A stretch of 64,000 nucleotides of DNA. Origin: Mucilaginibacter celer. Lineage in GTDB: Bacteria; Bacteroidota; Bacteroidia; Sphingobacteriales; Sphingobacteriaceae. The first letter of the stretch is position 1, and every line of letters starts with the position of its first letter. Shown here piece by piece: positions 25,932 to 34,487 of the stretch. The DNA is taken from positions 930,001 through 994,000 of the forward strand of contig NZ_CP032869.1 in NCBI RefSeq assembly GCF_003576455.2. The letters are read 5' to 3'. Under the pieces are notes generated by a model. It did not search any database. It saw only the letters and a list, made by a program, of their open reading frames with translations, and was not told the DNA's origin. The translations under genes were made by a program, and so were the position numbers.

Positions 25932-26732
25932 ATGATTGAAGTAAAAGGTTTGACCAAAACATTACCCAACGGTAGGAAACTGTTAAACGGCATTGATTTT
26001 ACAGTGAAAAAGGGAGAGTTTGTAGGTATCCTGGGACCGAGCGGGGCCGGTAAAACGCTTACTCTGCGCTGCCTGAACGGTTTGCTAAAACCTGATTCGG
26101 GTTCAGTTTTGGTGGAGGATGAGCAGGGCAAAAAACACGATATCTGCCAGATCAGTAAGAAAGAACTGCGCCATGTGCGTGAGCGGATAGGGGTGATCTT
26201 CCAGGGATATCATTTGGTGAAACGCCTTTCGGTGTTGGAGAATGTGATGATTGGTAGATTGGGCCAGATCAGCACTTTGCGCAGCCTTATTTATGGTTTT
26301 ACTGATAAGGAAGCTGAAGAAGCTTTGCTGGCTTTGGAAAAAGTGAAGATGGCGCATTTGGCTCAAAACCGTACGGGGAGTTTAAGCGGTGGTGAAATGC
26401 AGCGGGTGGCCATAGCAAGGGCCATATTCCAATCGCCTACTTTGTTGTTGGCTGATGAGCCTATTTCCAATCTCGATCCGAGTAATGCCAAGGTGATTAT
26501 GAAGTTGATTCGCCCGTTATCAGAAAATATTCCGGTAGTAGGCGTTTTTCATCAGCCCGAGATGACGGCCAAATACTGCACACGCGTTATCGCCATAAGG
26601 GATGGCCAGGTTACTTACGATGGCGACCCTAAGCTATCGAATCAAACGCTTGCAGATATTTACGGTGAAGAACTGAGCCAGATAGAGCAGCACGAGCACA
26701 TTGCATCCACGCCCGAAATAGTAAGGATATGA
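25932..26732 (+). CDS. phnC: Phosphonate ABC transporter ATP-binding protein PhnC
   Basis: The 266-residue ABC ATPase has Walker A GPSGAGKT (35-42), IGVIFQGYHLVKRLSVLENVMIGRLG (characteristic of PhnC), signature LSGGEMQRVAIARA and Walker B LLLADEPISNLDP. It overlaps phnE by 4 bp, so the transporter subunits are translationally coupled. It should energise import of ligands brought by the three PhnD proteins. Confidence 0.95.
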   Translation: MIEVKGLTKTLPNGRKLLNGIDFTVKKGEFVGILGPSGAGKTLTLRCLNGLLKPDSGSVLVEDEQGKKHDICQISKKELRHVRERIGVIFQGYHLVKRLSVLENVMIGRLGQISTLRSLIYGFTDKEAEEALLALEKVKMAHLAQNRTGSLSGGEMQRVAIARAIFQSPTLLLADEPISNLDPSNAKVIMKLIRPLSENIPVVGVFHQPEMTAKYCTRVIAIRDGQVTYDGDPKLSNQTLADIYGEELSQIEQHEHIASTPEIVRI

Positions 26733-27529
26733 TAATAGGACAAAACACCTACAGTTTTAAACGGTACCGCAAATTTGTGCTCCCGCTTATCTCGCTTATA
26801 ATAGTAACGGCCGGTGCTTCGTTTGTTTGCGATGCTACTTTATTCAAATTGCGTACAGGTATTTTAAAAGGTCTCGCCTTTTTAAGATTTATGGCACCGC
26901 CGGATTGGACGGCATTTAAAGATATGCTTGAGCCCGCGCTACAATCGATGCTCCTGGCTTTATTGGGCACTGTATTTGGCACCATACTTTCGGTGATATT
27001 TGCCATGCTGGCTGCTTCAAATATTTCAAATAAATGGGTGCGCAATACCGCCCGTGTGCTTATTGCGCTGGAGCGTTCGGTTCCTGAAATTATTATCCTG
27101 TTACTACTGATTGCCGCCTTTGGCTTAGGGGCAACACCAGGTATTATATCTTTATCTTTAGGTTGTATAGGGATGCTGGGCAAGCTACTGGCTGATATTA
27201 TTGAGGAGATAGATCCGGTGCTTATTGAATCGATGGAGTCGTTGGGAGCCAATAAAATGCAGATCATCTGGTTTGGGGTGATACCGCAAATCATCCCAAA
27301 TCTTATTTCATACGCGTTGTTCAGGTTAGAGATTAACATCCGCCTTTCGGTGATAATGGGAGCGATAGGTGCCGGGGGCATAGGCTATGAACTCGACTAT
27401 TCTTTCAGCATGCTTCAATATCACCGTGCTTTTACAGCCATGATCGTAGTTATTGTGATGATATTTGGCACTGAGCGATTATCGTATTTATTAAGAAAGA
27501 AGTTTAAAGTAGAGGGAGCTTTGCAATGA
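26729..27529 (+). CDS. phnE: Phosphonate ABC transporter permease PhnE1
   Basis: The 266-residue membrane protein shows about six hydrophobic segments and the EAA-type coupling region (EEIDPVLIESMESLGANKMQI). IGAGGIGYEL follows at about 210-220, as in PhnE. It overlaps phnC upstream and the second phnE downstream by 4 bp each. Confidence 0.93.
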   Translation: MIIGQNTYSFKRYRKFVLPLISLIIVTAGASFVCDATLFKLRTGILKGLAFLRFMAPPDWTAFKDMLEPALQSMLLALLGTVFGTILSVIFAMLAASNISNKWVRNTARVLIALERSVPEIIILLLLIAAFGLGATPGIISLSLGCIGMLGKLLADIIEEIDPVLIESMESLGANKMQIIWFGVIPQIIPNLISYALFRLEINIRLSVIMGAIGAGGIGYELDYSFSMLQYHRAFTAMIVVIVMIFGTERLSYLLRKKFKVEGALQ

Positions 27530-28338
27530 GTACGATTGAAATCATTATGCCATCCAAACGATACAGGCAAAAGGCCACAATTTTTATGGTGTCGGCCATT
27601 TTTATCCTTTTGGCCTGTATCTATCTCAATTTTAATCCCCTAATGTTTTTTACCGAATTTCATTTTGTGCGGGATCTGCTTGGCGAGATGTTTATGCCTA
27701 ATTATCAAATGTTGTATGAAAATACTTCAACAGGCCTTTCTATCCTGCAAACTTTGTCGATGGCTTTTTTGGGTACACTGTATGGCGGCATCATTGCTTT
27801 TTTACTTGCCTTTTTGGCGGCAACCAATACAATGCCTTATAAAGCCGTGCGCGTTATTACACAGGTGTTTGTATCTGTATTAAGAATGGTGCCGGCATTG
27901 GTTGTGGTACTGATATTTGTAATAGCCGTTGGCCCCGGATCTTTTTCGGGAGTTTTAACCCTGGTTGTGGTTACGATAGGCTCATTTGCCAAACTCTTTA
28001 CAGAAACTATCGAAAATGTAGAAGCCGGACCCGGAGAAGCCATTTTTTCGGTAGGGGCAAGCAGGTTGCAGGTAATCAGGTATTCCATTATCCCGCAAAT
28101 TATGCCATCATTTATTGCCAACCTTTTGTATGCTTTTGATGTGAACATACGGGCCGCTATCGGTTTGGGCATTTTTGGCGGAGGTGGTATTGGCTTCCAG
28201 TTGCAAATGGCCAAAAGCGTGCTGCATTATAAAGACGTGATGGCACTTGTTACCATCATTGTTGTATTGGTGATTTTGGTTGAAAAGCTATCTGATTATC
28301 TAAGGATGAAGATTTTGGGTGATGGGAAGTTGAGTTGA
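27526..28338 (+). CDS. Phosphonate ABC transporter permease PhnE2
   Basis: The 270-residue paralogue has the same architecture: TLYGGIIAFLLAFLAA, the coupling loop VEAGPGEAIFSVGASRLQV, and IFGGGGIGFQL. It probably forms a heterodimer with PhnE1 in the membrane. The gene is followed by a complex nested palindrome before phnM2. Confidence 0.92.
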   Translation: MSTIEIIMPSKRYRQKATIFMVSAIFILLACIYLNFNPLMFFTEFHFVRDLLGEMFMPNYQMLYENTSTGLSILQTLSMAFLGTLYGGIIAFLLAFLAATNTMPYKAVRVITQVFVSVLRMVPALVVVLIFVIAVGPGSFSGVLTLVVVTIGSFAKLFTETIENVEAGPGEAIFSVGASRLQVIRYSIIPQIMPSFIANLLYAFDVNIRAAIGLGIFGGGGIGFQLQMAKSVLHYKDVMALVTIIVVLVILVEKLSDYLRMKILGDGKLS

Positions 28339-28346
28339 TTTTTTAG

Positions 28347-28571
28347 GTGAGTGGTTGATTGGGTTGATTAGGTGAGTGGTTGTTTTGTCTGAACTCGAAT
28401 TTGGGGGAATTATTTGAATTTTTCGAATTTGCTTAGCATTCTGTTAATTCATTAATTCCCCCAAATTCGAGTTCAGACAACTTCGCCGCTATGCCATCCT
28501 TAACCATTCACTCAATCAACCATTCACTAAAAACACAACCACTCTCCTAATCAACCCAATCAACTGCTCAC
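28347..28571. repeat. Nested palindrome flanking the second 96-bp element
   Basis: An outer inverted repeat of about 40 bp (28347-28386 and 28530-28571, starting GTGAGTGGTTGATTGGG and ending CCCAATCAACTGCTCAC) encloses a 96-bp family C element. A few mismatches are present. A similar GAGTGGTTGATT(A/G)GTTGATT stretch lies at about 20110-20144. Confidence 0.8.
28385..28480. repeat. 96-bp palindromic element (family C) copy 2
   Basis: Inverted arms of 28 bp (27 of them identical to copy 1) span 28385-28412 and 28453-28480. The asymmetric centre is in the opposite orientation to copy 1 and differs from it at several positions. Confidence 0.9.
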
Positions 28572-28576
28572 CCCTC

Positions 28577-28593
28577 CCTAACCTCCCGCTAAC
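28577..28593 (+). promoter_or_regulatory. Candidate Pho-box direct repeat before phnM2
   Basis: CCTAACCTCCCGCTAAC has two exact half-sites with 11-bp spacing. The second begins 49 bp before the ATG at 28637. A TATATTTT stretch at 28602-28609 is a near match to the -7 box. Confidence 0.55.
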
Positions 28594-28636
28594 AATCACC
28601 CTATATTTTTACCCATCATAACATATACCCATAAAA

Positions 28637-29830
28637 ATGAACACGCACCTGCTCACCAACGCGCGTATTGTAACCCCAACCGAAGATTTTACCGGTTCGG
28701 TGATCATTGAAAACGGTATTATCTCCGAAATAGTAAAAGATAAATATTACCCAGAAGGTATTGATTTGAAAGGGCAATGGCTTATTCCGGGCTGTATAGA
28801 TATTCACACCGATTATTTAGAAAAAGAGTTATACCCACGTTCAGGCGCAGGTTTCCCATTACCCTTCGCACTGCATTTTATGGATGCCCGTGCGGCGGCT
28901 TGTGGTATTACCACGGTGTTTAGCGCGGTGAGTTTTACTGATAACGAAGAGAAAAACCGTAGCCTTGCCGAGGCGATGGAACTTTCAAAACAAATTGATG
29001 CTACCCGCCATTCCTTACTGGTGCGCCATTTTTTGCATGCCCGGATCGACCCAAATTCGGAAGGGTTGTTAGATTATTTAGAGCCGATGCGCCAGCTGGA
29101 AAGTTTGTACATGGTTATCTATAACGATCATATCCCCGGCCAGAGGCAATATACTATACAACAGCAGATTGAGCTGCGCACCAAAGCCTTCGGCATTACG
29201 CCCGAAGAAGCCATGCAGAAGCTGCAAAAGCAAATTGATAAAACCAGTAAGATCAACAACCGCGCACAGATTTACGAAGCTTTTAAAGATAAATACATCC
29301 TTGGCAGCCATGATGATACCACAGTTGAGCATGTGGAGGAAGGCAAATATTATGGTGCCACCTTATCCGAAATGCCAACCACTTTGGTAGCGGCCCGTAA
29401 AGCAAAGGAACTTGGCTTGTGGATTTGCCTTGGCGCGCCTAACTATTACCGCGGTGGCTCGCATTGCGGTAACCTATCAAGCCATGATGCCATTGCCGAA
29501 GATCTTTGCGACATCCTGTGTAGTGATTACCATTTCCCAACTATGCTGGGCAGTGTGGTTAAAATGATTGAAAACGGTATCAGCCCCGGCAAAGCAGTAA
29601 ACATGGTATCCCTTAACCCGGCAAGGCTACTGAATTTTGATGCCGAAACCGGTAGTATAGAGGTAGGCAAAAAAGCCGATCTGGTAGCATTCAGCAGCGA
29701 AAAATCATTCGCCGCGGTATCATATGCTTTAGTGGATGGTATTATTAAATACAAGGCAGATTACAGCACAACTGTACAACCACTAACTGCCGAGCGAATT
29801 GAACTGAACACGCTGAACACCGGCGTATAA
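28637..29830 (+). CDS. Second PhnM-like amidohydrolase
   Basis: The 397-residue protein has the PhnM pattern: DIHTDYLEKELYPR at about 58-71, YNDHIPGQRQ, GSHDDTT, CSDYHFPTM and NPARLL. The HTDxLEK form is the more usual PhnM version, while phnM1 has HTDAMD. It could be the main RPnTP diphosphatase or act on another phosphonate-ribose adduct. It is preceded by its own candidate operator. Confidence 0.85.
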   Translation: MNTHLLTNARIVTPTEDFTGSVIIENGIISEIVKDKYYPEGIDLKGQWLIPGCIDIHTDYLEKELYPRSGAGFPLPFALHFMDARAAACGITTVFSAVSFTDNEEKNRSLAEAMELSKQIDATRHSLLVRHFLHARIDPNSEGLLDYLEPMRQLESLYMVIYNDHIPGQRQYTIQQQIELRTKAFGITPEEAMQKLQKQIDKTSKINNRAQIYEAFKDKYILGSHDDTTVEHVEEGKYYGATLSEMPTTLVAARKAKELGLWICLGAPNYYRGGSHCGNLSSHDAIAEDLCDILCSDYHFPTMLGSVVKMIENGISPGKAVNMVSLNPARLLNFDAETGSIEVGKKADLVAFSSEKSFAAVSYALVDGIIKYKADYSTTVQPLTAERIELNTLNTGV

Positions 29831-29851
29831 AATTATAAAAGCGGGAGAGGA

Positions 29852-29892
29852 AAGCTTTCGGCTTTAAGCCTTATGCTTTCAGCTCAAAAAGC
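29852..29892. repeat. Repeat flanking the metallophosphoesterase, left copy
   Basis: The sequence AAAGCTTTCGGCTTTAAGCC, then GCTTTCAGCTCAAA, is the inverse of TTTGAGCTGAAAGCGGAAGG, then CTTAAAGCTTTA, at 32351-32384. The two copies flank the phosphoesterase and amidohydrolase genes in opposite orientation. Each is itself partly palindromic. Confidence 0.6.
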
Positions 29893-29903
29893 TAAGCTCA
29901 AAA

Positions 29904-30659
29904 ATGAAAATAGGTATTTTAGGCGATATCCATGAAGATATCATAGCGTTACAGAAAGCTTTTGATGTATTGGAAAAAGCAGGTTGCACCGAGGTGATTT
30001 GTCTTGGGGATATTGTGGGGTACAGGGTAAATACATATTACTATTTAGATACTCGCAGTGCCCACGAGTGCATCGCCATGATCCGCGCTAACTGCAGTAC
30101 GGTTGTCATCGGCAATAATGATCTATACCAGGTTAAAAAACTCCCCAAATATGATGGCGGCCTTGGTTTCCCGGAAAACTGGTATGAGCTTGATTTTTTT
30201 GAACGCAAAAAATGGAGCGATGGCAGGGTGCTGCTTTTTGAAGAAGTACAGCTCAACGCCCTCATGACGAGAGAAGATAAAGCCTGGCTCGAATCAGTTC
30301 CTGATTTTGCTGTCCGTGATTTTAACGGGCATAAAGTATTCTTCTCGCACTTTGCTTATCCCGATCTGCATGGCGTAAAAGCCAGTTTTCCGCAGGTAGC
30401 CGAGGCTTACCATGAGCATTTAGGCTTCATTGAACAAAATGGCTGCCGTACCGGCTTTAGCGGTCACATGCATTTTGAGGGTGTGAGCATTTGTAATGAT
30501 GAGCATATCGAGCGCAACCCCTTTGGCAAATATCGCCTGGCCAATCAGGTACAGTGGCTCTATGGCCCTTGTGTTGCCCGCAGCAGTTTCAATAACGGTG
30601 TTATGGTGTTTGATCCGGAACAATTTACAATCGAGGCTGTTCCCTTGCTTTTTGTTTAA
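29904..30659 (+). CDS. Calcineurin-like metallophosphoesterase
   Basis: The 251-residue protein has GDIH (Asp8, His10), GDIVGY (Asp36), GNND (Asn71), SHFAYPD and SGHMHFEG. The usual GNH(D/E) motif reads GNND, so the catalytic His is replaced by Asn72; this may lower or alter activity. There is no signal peptide. It follows phnM2 and could act on a phosphate ester of the phosphonate pathway, though only proximity supports this. Confidence 0.82.
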   Translation: MKIGILGDIHEDIIALQKAFDVLEKAGCTEVICLGDIVGYRVNTYYYLDTRSAHECIAMIRANCSTVVIGNNDLYQVKKLPKYDGGLGFPENWYELDFFERKKWSDGRVLLFEEVQLNALMTREDKAWLESVPDFAVRDFNGHKVFFSHFAYPDLHGVKASFPQVAEAYHEHLGFIEQNGCRTGFSGHMHFEGVSICNDEHIERNPFGKYRLANQVQWLYGPCVARSSFNNGVMVFDPEQFTIEAVPLLFV

Positions 30660-30675
30660 CTATAAACTATTGATC

Positions 30676-32346
30676 ATGAGATATTTTTACGCTTTGTTTT
30701 TTCTGCTGTTTGGCTTTAACGCTTTCGCTCAAAAGGCCGACCTGGTGTTAACCAACGGTAACATCATTACCCTAAAACAAAAAGGCGACCGTGCGCAGGC
30801 CGTTGCCATTGCCGGCGATAAGATTATTGCCGAAGGCCCGGTAAAAGCCATCAGCAAATACATTGGCAAACAAACAAAAGTTATCGATTTAAAAGGCAAA
30901 ACCGTAATGCCCGGTTTTAATGATGTGCACCAGCACCCGGCACCGCTATATACTTTTGATAAGCCTTACGCCACGCTTAAGCTTGATACGGTAACATCAA
31001 TGAAAAACCTCATTGCGTTGCTTAAGCGCAAAGCGGCTATTACCCCGAAAGGAATGCTTATAAGAGGAGTGGGCTATAACGAAACTAAATTGGGCGGTCA
31101 ACCTATCCGCGATAGTCTGGATAAAGCTACGCCTGATCATCCTATTATTATTTCGCATGTGAGCGGACATCTTTCGGCAGCTAATTCAATGTTGATGGAA
31201 ATGAATGGCATTGATGAAAACACTGCCGATCCGGCTGGTGGTGCTTTTGAACGTTATCCCAATAGTAAACGCCCTGATGGTATTTGCAAGGAGGTAGCCG
31301 CTTCCTATCTGCATAAATCAAAACAGATCAAATACCCGCCTCAACCTACCGCTGCTGAAGAAATGGAGGGTTACCGGCTATACTTTAACCAGGTTTTGGC
31401 AAGTGGCGTCACCAGCATTGGCGACGCCTGGACAACGCCAGAAAAAGTGGTGGTTTACCGTAAACTGGTAGCCGAAGGTTTCCCAATGCGTTTTAACGTA
31501 TTGATGGGCACACCTTATGCCGCCGATCTCATCAGCGGAAAAATAAAACGCAGCAACACCGATCATTTACGCATAGAAGGCGTAAAGGTGGTACATGGTA
31601 ACTCCCTGAGCGGTAAAACCTGCTGGTTGTATGAGCCTTATGATATGATCAACCCAACCACTGGCAAAAAAGATTACTATGGTATTCCGCCGGCGCGCAG
31701 CCAGGCTTCGCTGGATAGCTTGTTTTTGGCCATTCACAAAGCCGGTTTGCAAATTGCCTGCCACTCCAACGGCGACAGGGAAATTGATATGGTGATCTCG
31801 GCTATCGAAAAAGCGCAGAAAGCTTATCCTCGCGGCGCAGCCCGCCACCGTATTGAGCATTGCAGTATCACCAACCAGGGCATTTTGGATAAGATCAAAG
31901 CCGATGGTATTGTCCCCGTGTTTCATTGCTATATGTACGAACTTGGCGATAAAATGCAGGTTTATGGGGAGAAACGCATGAGCATGCTGCATCCAACAAA
32001 AACAGCTACGGATATGGGTATCACCTACGCCCTGCATTCGGATGCGCCTATTTCACCCTATCCGGCTATGATCCGTTTGGGCAGCGCGGTTAACCGTAAA
32101 ACCAAAGATGGCGGCATAGTGATAGGAGCAAACCAGCGCATTGATGCCGAGGAAGCGATTAAAGCCTATACTTATGGCGGCGCTTATGCTACTTTTGAAG
32201 AAGGAAAAAAAGGCAAGCTGCTGGCCGGGCAGCTGGCCGATATGGTGGTTTTGGATAGTGATCCCACAACCGTCAATCCTGAAAAAATCTATGATATTAA
32301 AGTAGCAATGACCATTGCCGGCGGTAAAGTGGTTTTCGGTAAATAG
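30676..32346 (+). CDS. Secreted YtcJ-like amidohydrolase
   Basis: The ATG at 30676 is chosen because a signal peptide follows (MRYFYALFFLLFGFNAFAQ); the longer open frame starts inside the previous gene. The 556-residue protein has VMPGFNDVHQHP (metal HxH), HSNGDREID and ALHSDAPISPYP, with ADMVVLDSDPTTV near the end, all typical of the YtcJ branch. The amide or ester substrate is unknown. A related gene lies at 35566. Confidence 0.88.
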   Translation: MRYFYALFFLLFGFNAFAQKADLVLTNGNIITLKQKGDRAQAVAIAGDKIIAEGPVKAISKYIGKQTKVIDLKGKTVMPGFNDVHQHPAPLYTFDKPYATLKLDTVTSMKNLIALLKRKAAITPKGMLIRGVGYNETKLGGQPIRDSLDKATPDHPIIISHVSGHLSAANSMLMEMNGIDENTADPAGGAFERYPNSKRPDGICKEVAASYLHKSKQIKYPPQPTAAEEMEGYRLYFNQVLASGVTSIGDAWTTPEKVVVYRKLVAEGFPMRFNVLMGTPYAADLISGKIKRSNTDHLRIEGVKVVHGNSLSGKTCWLYEPYDMINPTTGKKDYYGIPPARSQASLDSLFLAIHKAGLQIACHSNGDREIDMVISAIEKAQKAYPRGAARHRIEHCSITNQGILDKIKADGIVPVFHCYMYELGDKMQVYGEKRMSMLHPTKTATDMGITYALHSDAPISPYPAMIRLGSAVNRKTKDGGIVIGANQRIDAEEAIKAYTYGGAYATFEEGKKGKLLAGQLADMVVLDSDPTTVNPEKIYDIKVAMTIAGGKVVFGK

Positions 32347-32350
32347 TTTT

Positions 32351-32384
32351 GTTTGAGCTGAAAGCGGAAGGCTTAAAGCTTTAT
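32351..32384. repeat. Repeat flanking the amidohydrolase, right copy
   Basis: This is the inverse partner of 29852-29892 (TTTGAGCTGAAAGCGGAAGG and CTTAAAGCTTTA). It lies directly after the amidohydrolase stop codon. Confidence 0.55.
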
Positions 32385-32449
32385 TGGCTGATTTTATAAT
32401 AAATGCCGATTGGTTTTATATAATTTTATCACACCAAAAAAATAAACTT

Positions 32450-33115
32450 ATGGATACTTCACTTTTTGAATCTGTTGATCAATATATAAGCAACCTGCTT
32501 GGCGGCGAGGATGCAGTGCTGAAAAGCGCCCTGAAATCGATGAAGGATGCAGGCATTCCGGCCATCAATGTTTCGGCTAACCAGGGTAAATTTCTACAGG
32601 TACTCGCTCGTTTAAAAGGAGCAAAAAAGATATTGGAGATAGGTACGCTTGGCGGTTACAGCACCATTTGGCTGGCCCGTGCACTACCTGATGATGGTCA
32701 TCTCATCACCCTCGAACTGGAGCAAAGCTATGCCGATGTTGCCCGCCAGAACATTATTAAAGCAGGTTTGGATCCTGTCGTCGATATTAAAGTGGGCAAG
32801 GCGATGGATAGCCTGGCCGAACTTGATGCCGAAGATGAAGGCCCTTTTGATTTGATTTTTATTGATGCCGATAAACCGCCTTATACCGAATACTTTGAAT
32901 GGGCGCTAAAACTGTCAAAACCGGGTACTTTGATTGTGGCCGATAACGTGATCTGCGAGGGTAAAGTGCTTGAAGATACTCACGAAGACGAACGCGTTAC
33001 CGGCGTACAGCGTTTTAACAAAGCTGTTGCCGCCAATAAACAGGTAACAGCAACCATTATGCAAACAGTAGGCACTAAAGAGCACGATGGTATGGCTATT
33101 ATTGTGGTGAATTGA
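32450..33115 (+). CDS. SAM-dependent O-methyltransferase (COMT type)
   Basis: The ATG at 32450 gives a 221-residue protein of normal length for the family; the upstream in-frame ATG at 32384 adds an unlikely leader. Motifs are LEIGTLGGYSTIWLA (SAM loop), HLITLELEQSYADVARQN, and the metal-binding FDLIFIDADKPPYTEYF. Family members methylate catechols or other small hydroxyl compounds. It stands alone between the amidohydrolase and lacI genes. Confidence 0.92.
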   Translation: MDTSLFESVDQYISNLLGGEDAVLKSALKSMKDAGIPAINVSANQGKFLQVLARLKGAKKILEIGTLGGYSTIWLARALPDDGHLITLELEQSYADVARQNIIKAGLDPVVDIKVGKAMDSLAELDAEDEGPFDLIFIDADKPPYTEYFEWALKLSKPGTLIVADNVICEGKVLEDTHEDERVTGVQRFNKAVAANKQVTATIMQTVGTKEHDGMAIIVVN

Positions 33116-33249
33116 TAAACGAAATCACTGCCTGATCAATATTATTTCTGCGTTAATAATCCATCCTTCTGCGTATAGCTCTTATTTTTTTTTATGTTTA
33201 CTATCCGATATAAAACCGGGTTAACAAATTAAGAAAAGTAAGGGAAGAA

Positions 33250-34278
33250 ATGAATTTTGGCGGGGTTACTATAAAGGATATTGCTAAAGAGCTGGGCATC
33301 TCACCATCCGCGGTATCAAAGGCGTTAAAAGATAGTCACGAAATTGGCGAAAAAACCAAGGCATTGGTGTTGGAATGCGCCAAGAGGCTTAATTATCAGC
33401 CTAATCTTAACGCGCAGAGCCTGAAGCAGGGCAACAGCAAATCGATAGGCATTGTGGTATCCACTATCGATAACCAGTTTTTTTCGCAGGTAATTAACGG
33501 GATCGAATCGGTTGCACACAGCAGGGGCTATAATGTTATAATTACCCAAACCCACGAATCGTACGAATTGGAGATGCAAAACGTTCGTCACCTTACATTC
33601 CGTTCTATCGACGGGCTGCTGATCTCACTTTCAACCGAAACTCAAAATATCGATCATCTTAAACAACTCCATAGCAAAGGCTTGCCTATAGTTTTTTTTG
33701 ACAGGGTAAGCGATGAAATTGACACACATAAGGTAGTGGCCGATAACTATACAGGTGCTTATGATGCCACAACCCAGCTTATTAATGCCGGCTACCGTAA
33801 AATAGCGCATATCACCAGCTCGGTCAATGTATCCATCACTGCCGAACGTTTAAAAGGCTATCGCGCAGCCTTAGCGCAGAACAATATTAAAGATGATGAA
33901 ACGCTGATTAAATACTGCCCTCATGGCGGTAAGGATCTTAACGAAATAGAGAACGCCTTGGGTGAATTATTTCATAACGAGAACCGTCCCGATGCCATTT
34001 TTACGGCATCCGACAGGATCACCACCACAACATTATCTCTTTTGCATAAATTAGGTTTTAAAATTCCTGCAGATATTGCGCTGCTGGGCTTTACCAATAC
34101 CCAACTGGCCGAAGTTTTAAACCCGCCGCTAAGCTCGGTATATCAGCCAGGCTTTGAAATGGGCAAAAAAGCCACCGAAATGCTGATCAGCGTTATTGAA
34201 AGCAGGTACCCGGTAACCGAGTTTGAAACTGCAGTGTTGCCCACCGAGGTTTTTATCAGGGCTTCATCGCAGAGGTAG
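33250..34278 (+). CDS. LacI-family transcriptional regulator
   Basis: The 342-residue protein starts with the HTH and hinge region (TIKDIAKELGISPSAVSKAL at about 6-25; YQPNLNAQSL). A periplasmic-binding-like sensor follows (IGIVVSTIDNQFFSQVINGIE, IFTASDRITTTTL, LGFTNTQLAEVLNPPLSSV). It lies upstream of a GH43 gene in the same direction and probably controls it in response to a sugar. Confidence 0.93.
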   Translation: MNFGGVTIKDIAKELGISPSAVSKALKDSHEIGEKTKALVLECAKRLNYQPNLNAQSLKQGNSKSIGIVVSTIDNQFFSQVINGIESVAHSRGYNVIITQTHESYELEMQNVRHLTFRSIDGLLISLSTETQNIDHLKQLHSKGLPIVFFDRVSDEIDTHKVVADNYTGAYDATTQLINAGYRKIAHITSSVNVSITAERLKGYRAALAQNNIKDDETLIKYCPHGGKDLNEIENALGELFHNENRPDAIFTASDRITTTTLSLLHKLGFKIPADIALLGFTNTQLAEVLNPPLSSVYQPGFEMGKKATEMLISVIESRYPVTEFETAVLPTEVFIRASSQR

Positions 34279-34322
34279 GAGGCTTAGAAGTTAAGGCTAA
34301 ACAAATTATAAAGGTATAATTG

Positions 34323-34361
34323 AGTTGTTATTGCAATGACGGCGGGGTTGCAATAACAACT
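34323..34361. terminator. Perfect 14-bp hairpin after the lacI-type gene
   Basis: AGTTGTTATTGCAA pairs exactly with TTGCAATAACAACT across an 11-nt loop and is followed by TTTAAA. It is probably a terminator for the LacI gene, though the U-tract is short. It could instead be another palindromic repeat. Confidence 0.55.
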
Positions 34362-34487
34362 TTAAACCTATCTCAGTCATTTCCGAATAAAATGTTTAAT
34401 AAATGTAATTATAACATTTGTTGCTTTTCTAAAATCTTTTATTCACTTTTAGCGCTGTTATAAACCAAGCTAAAACCTTTCAGCGCT

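Noticed and set aside
34323..34361. Perfect hairpin considered as a riboswitch or small RNA
   Set aside because: A simple 14-bp stem with an 11-nt loop just after a gene fits a terminator better, and the downstream GH43 start is over 120 bp away.
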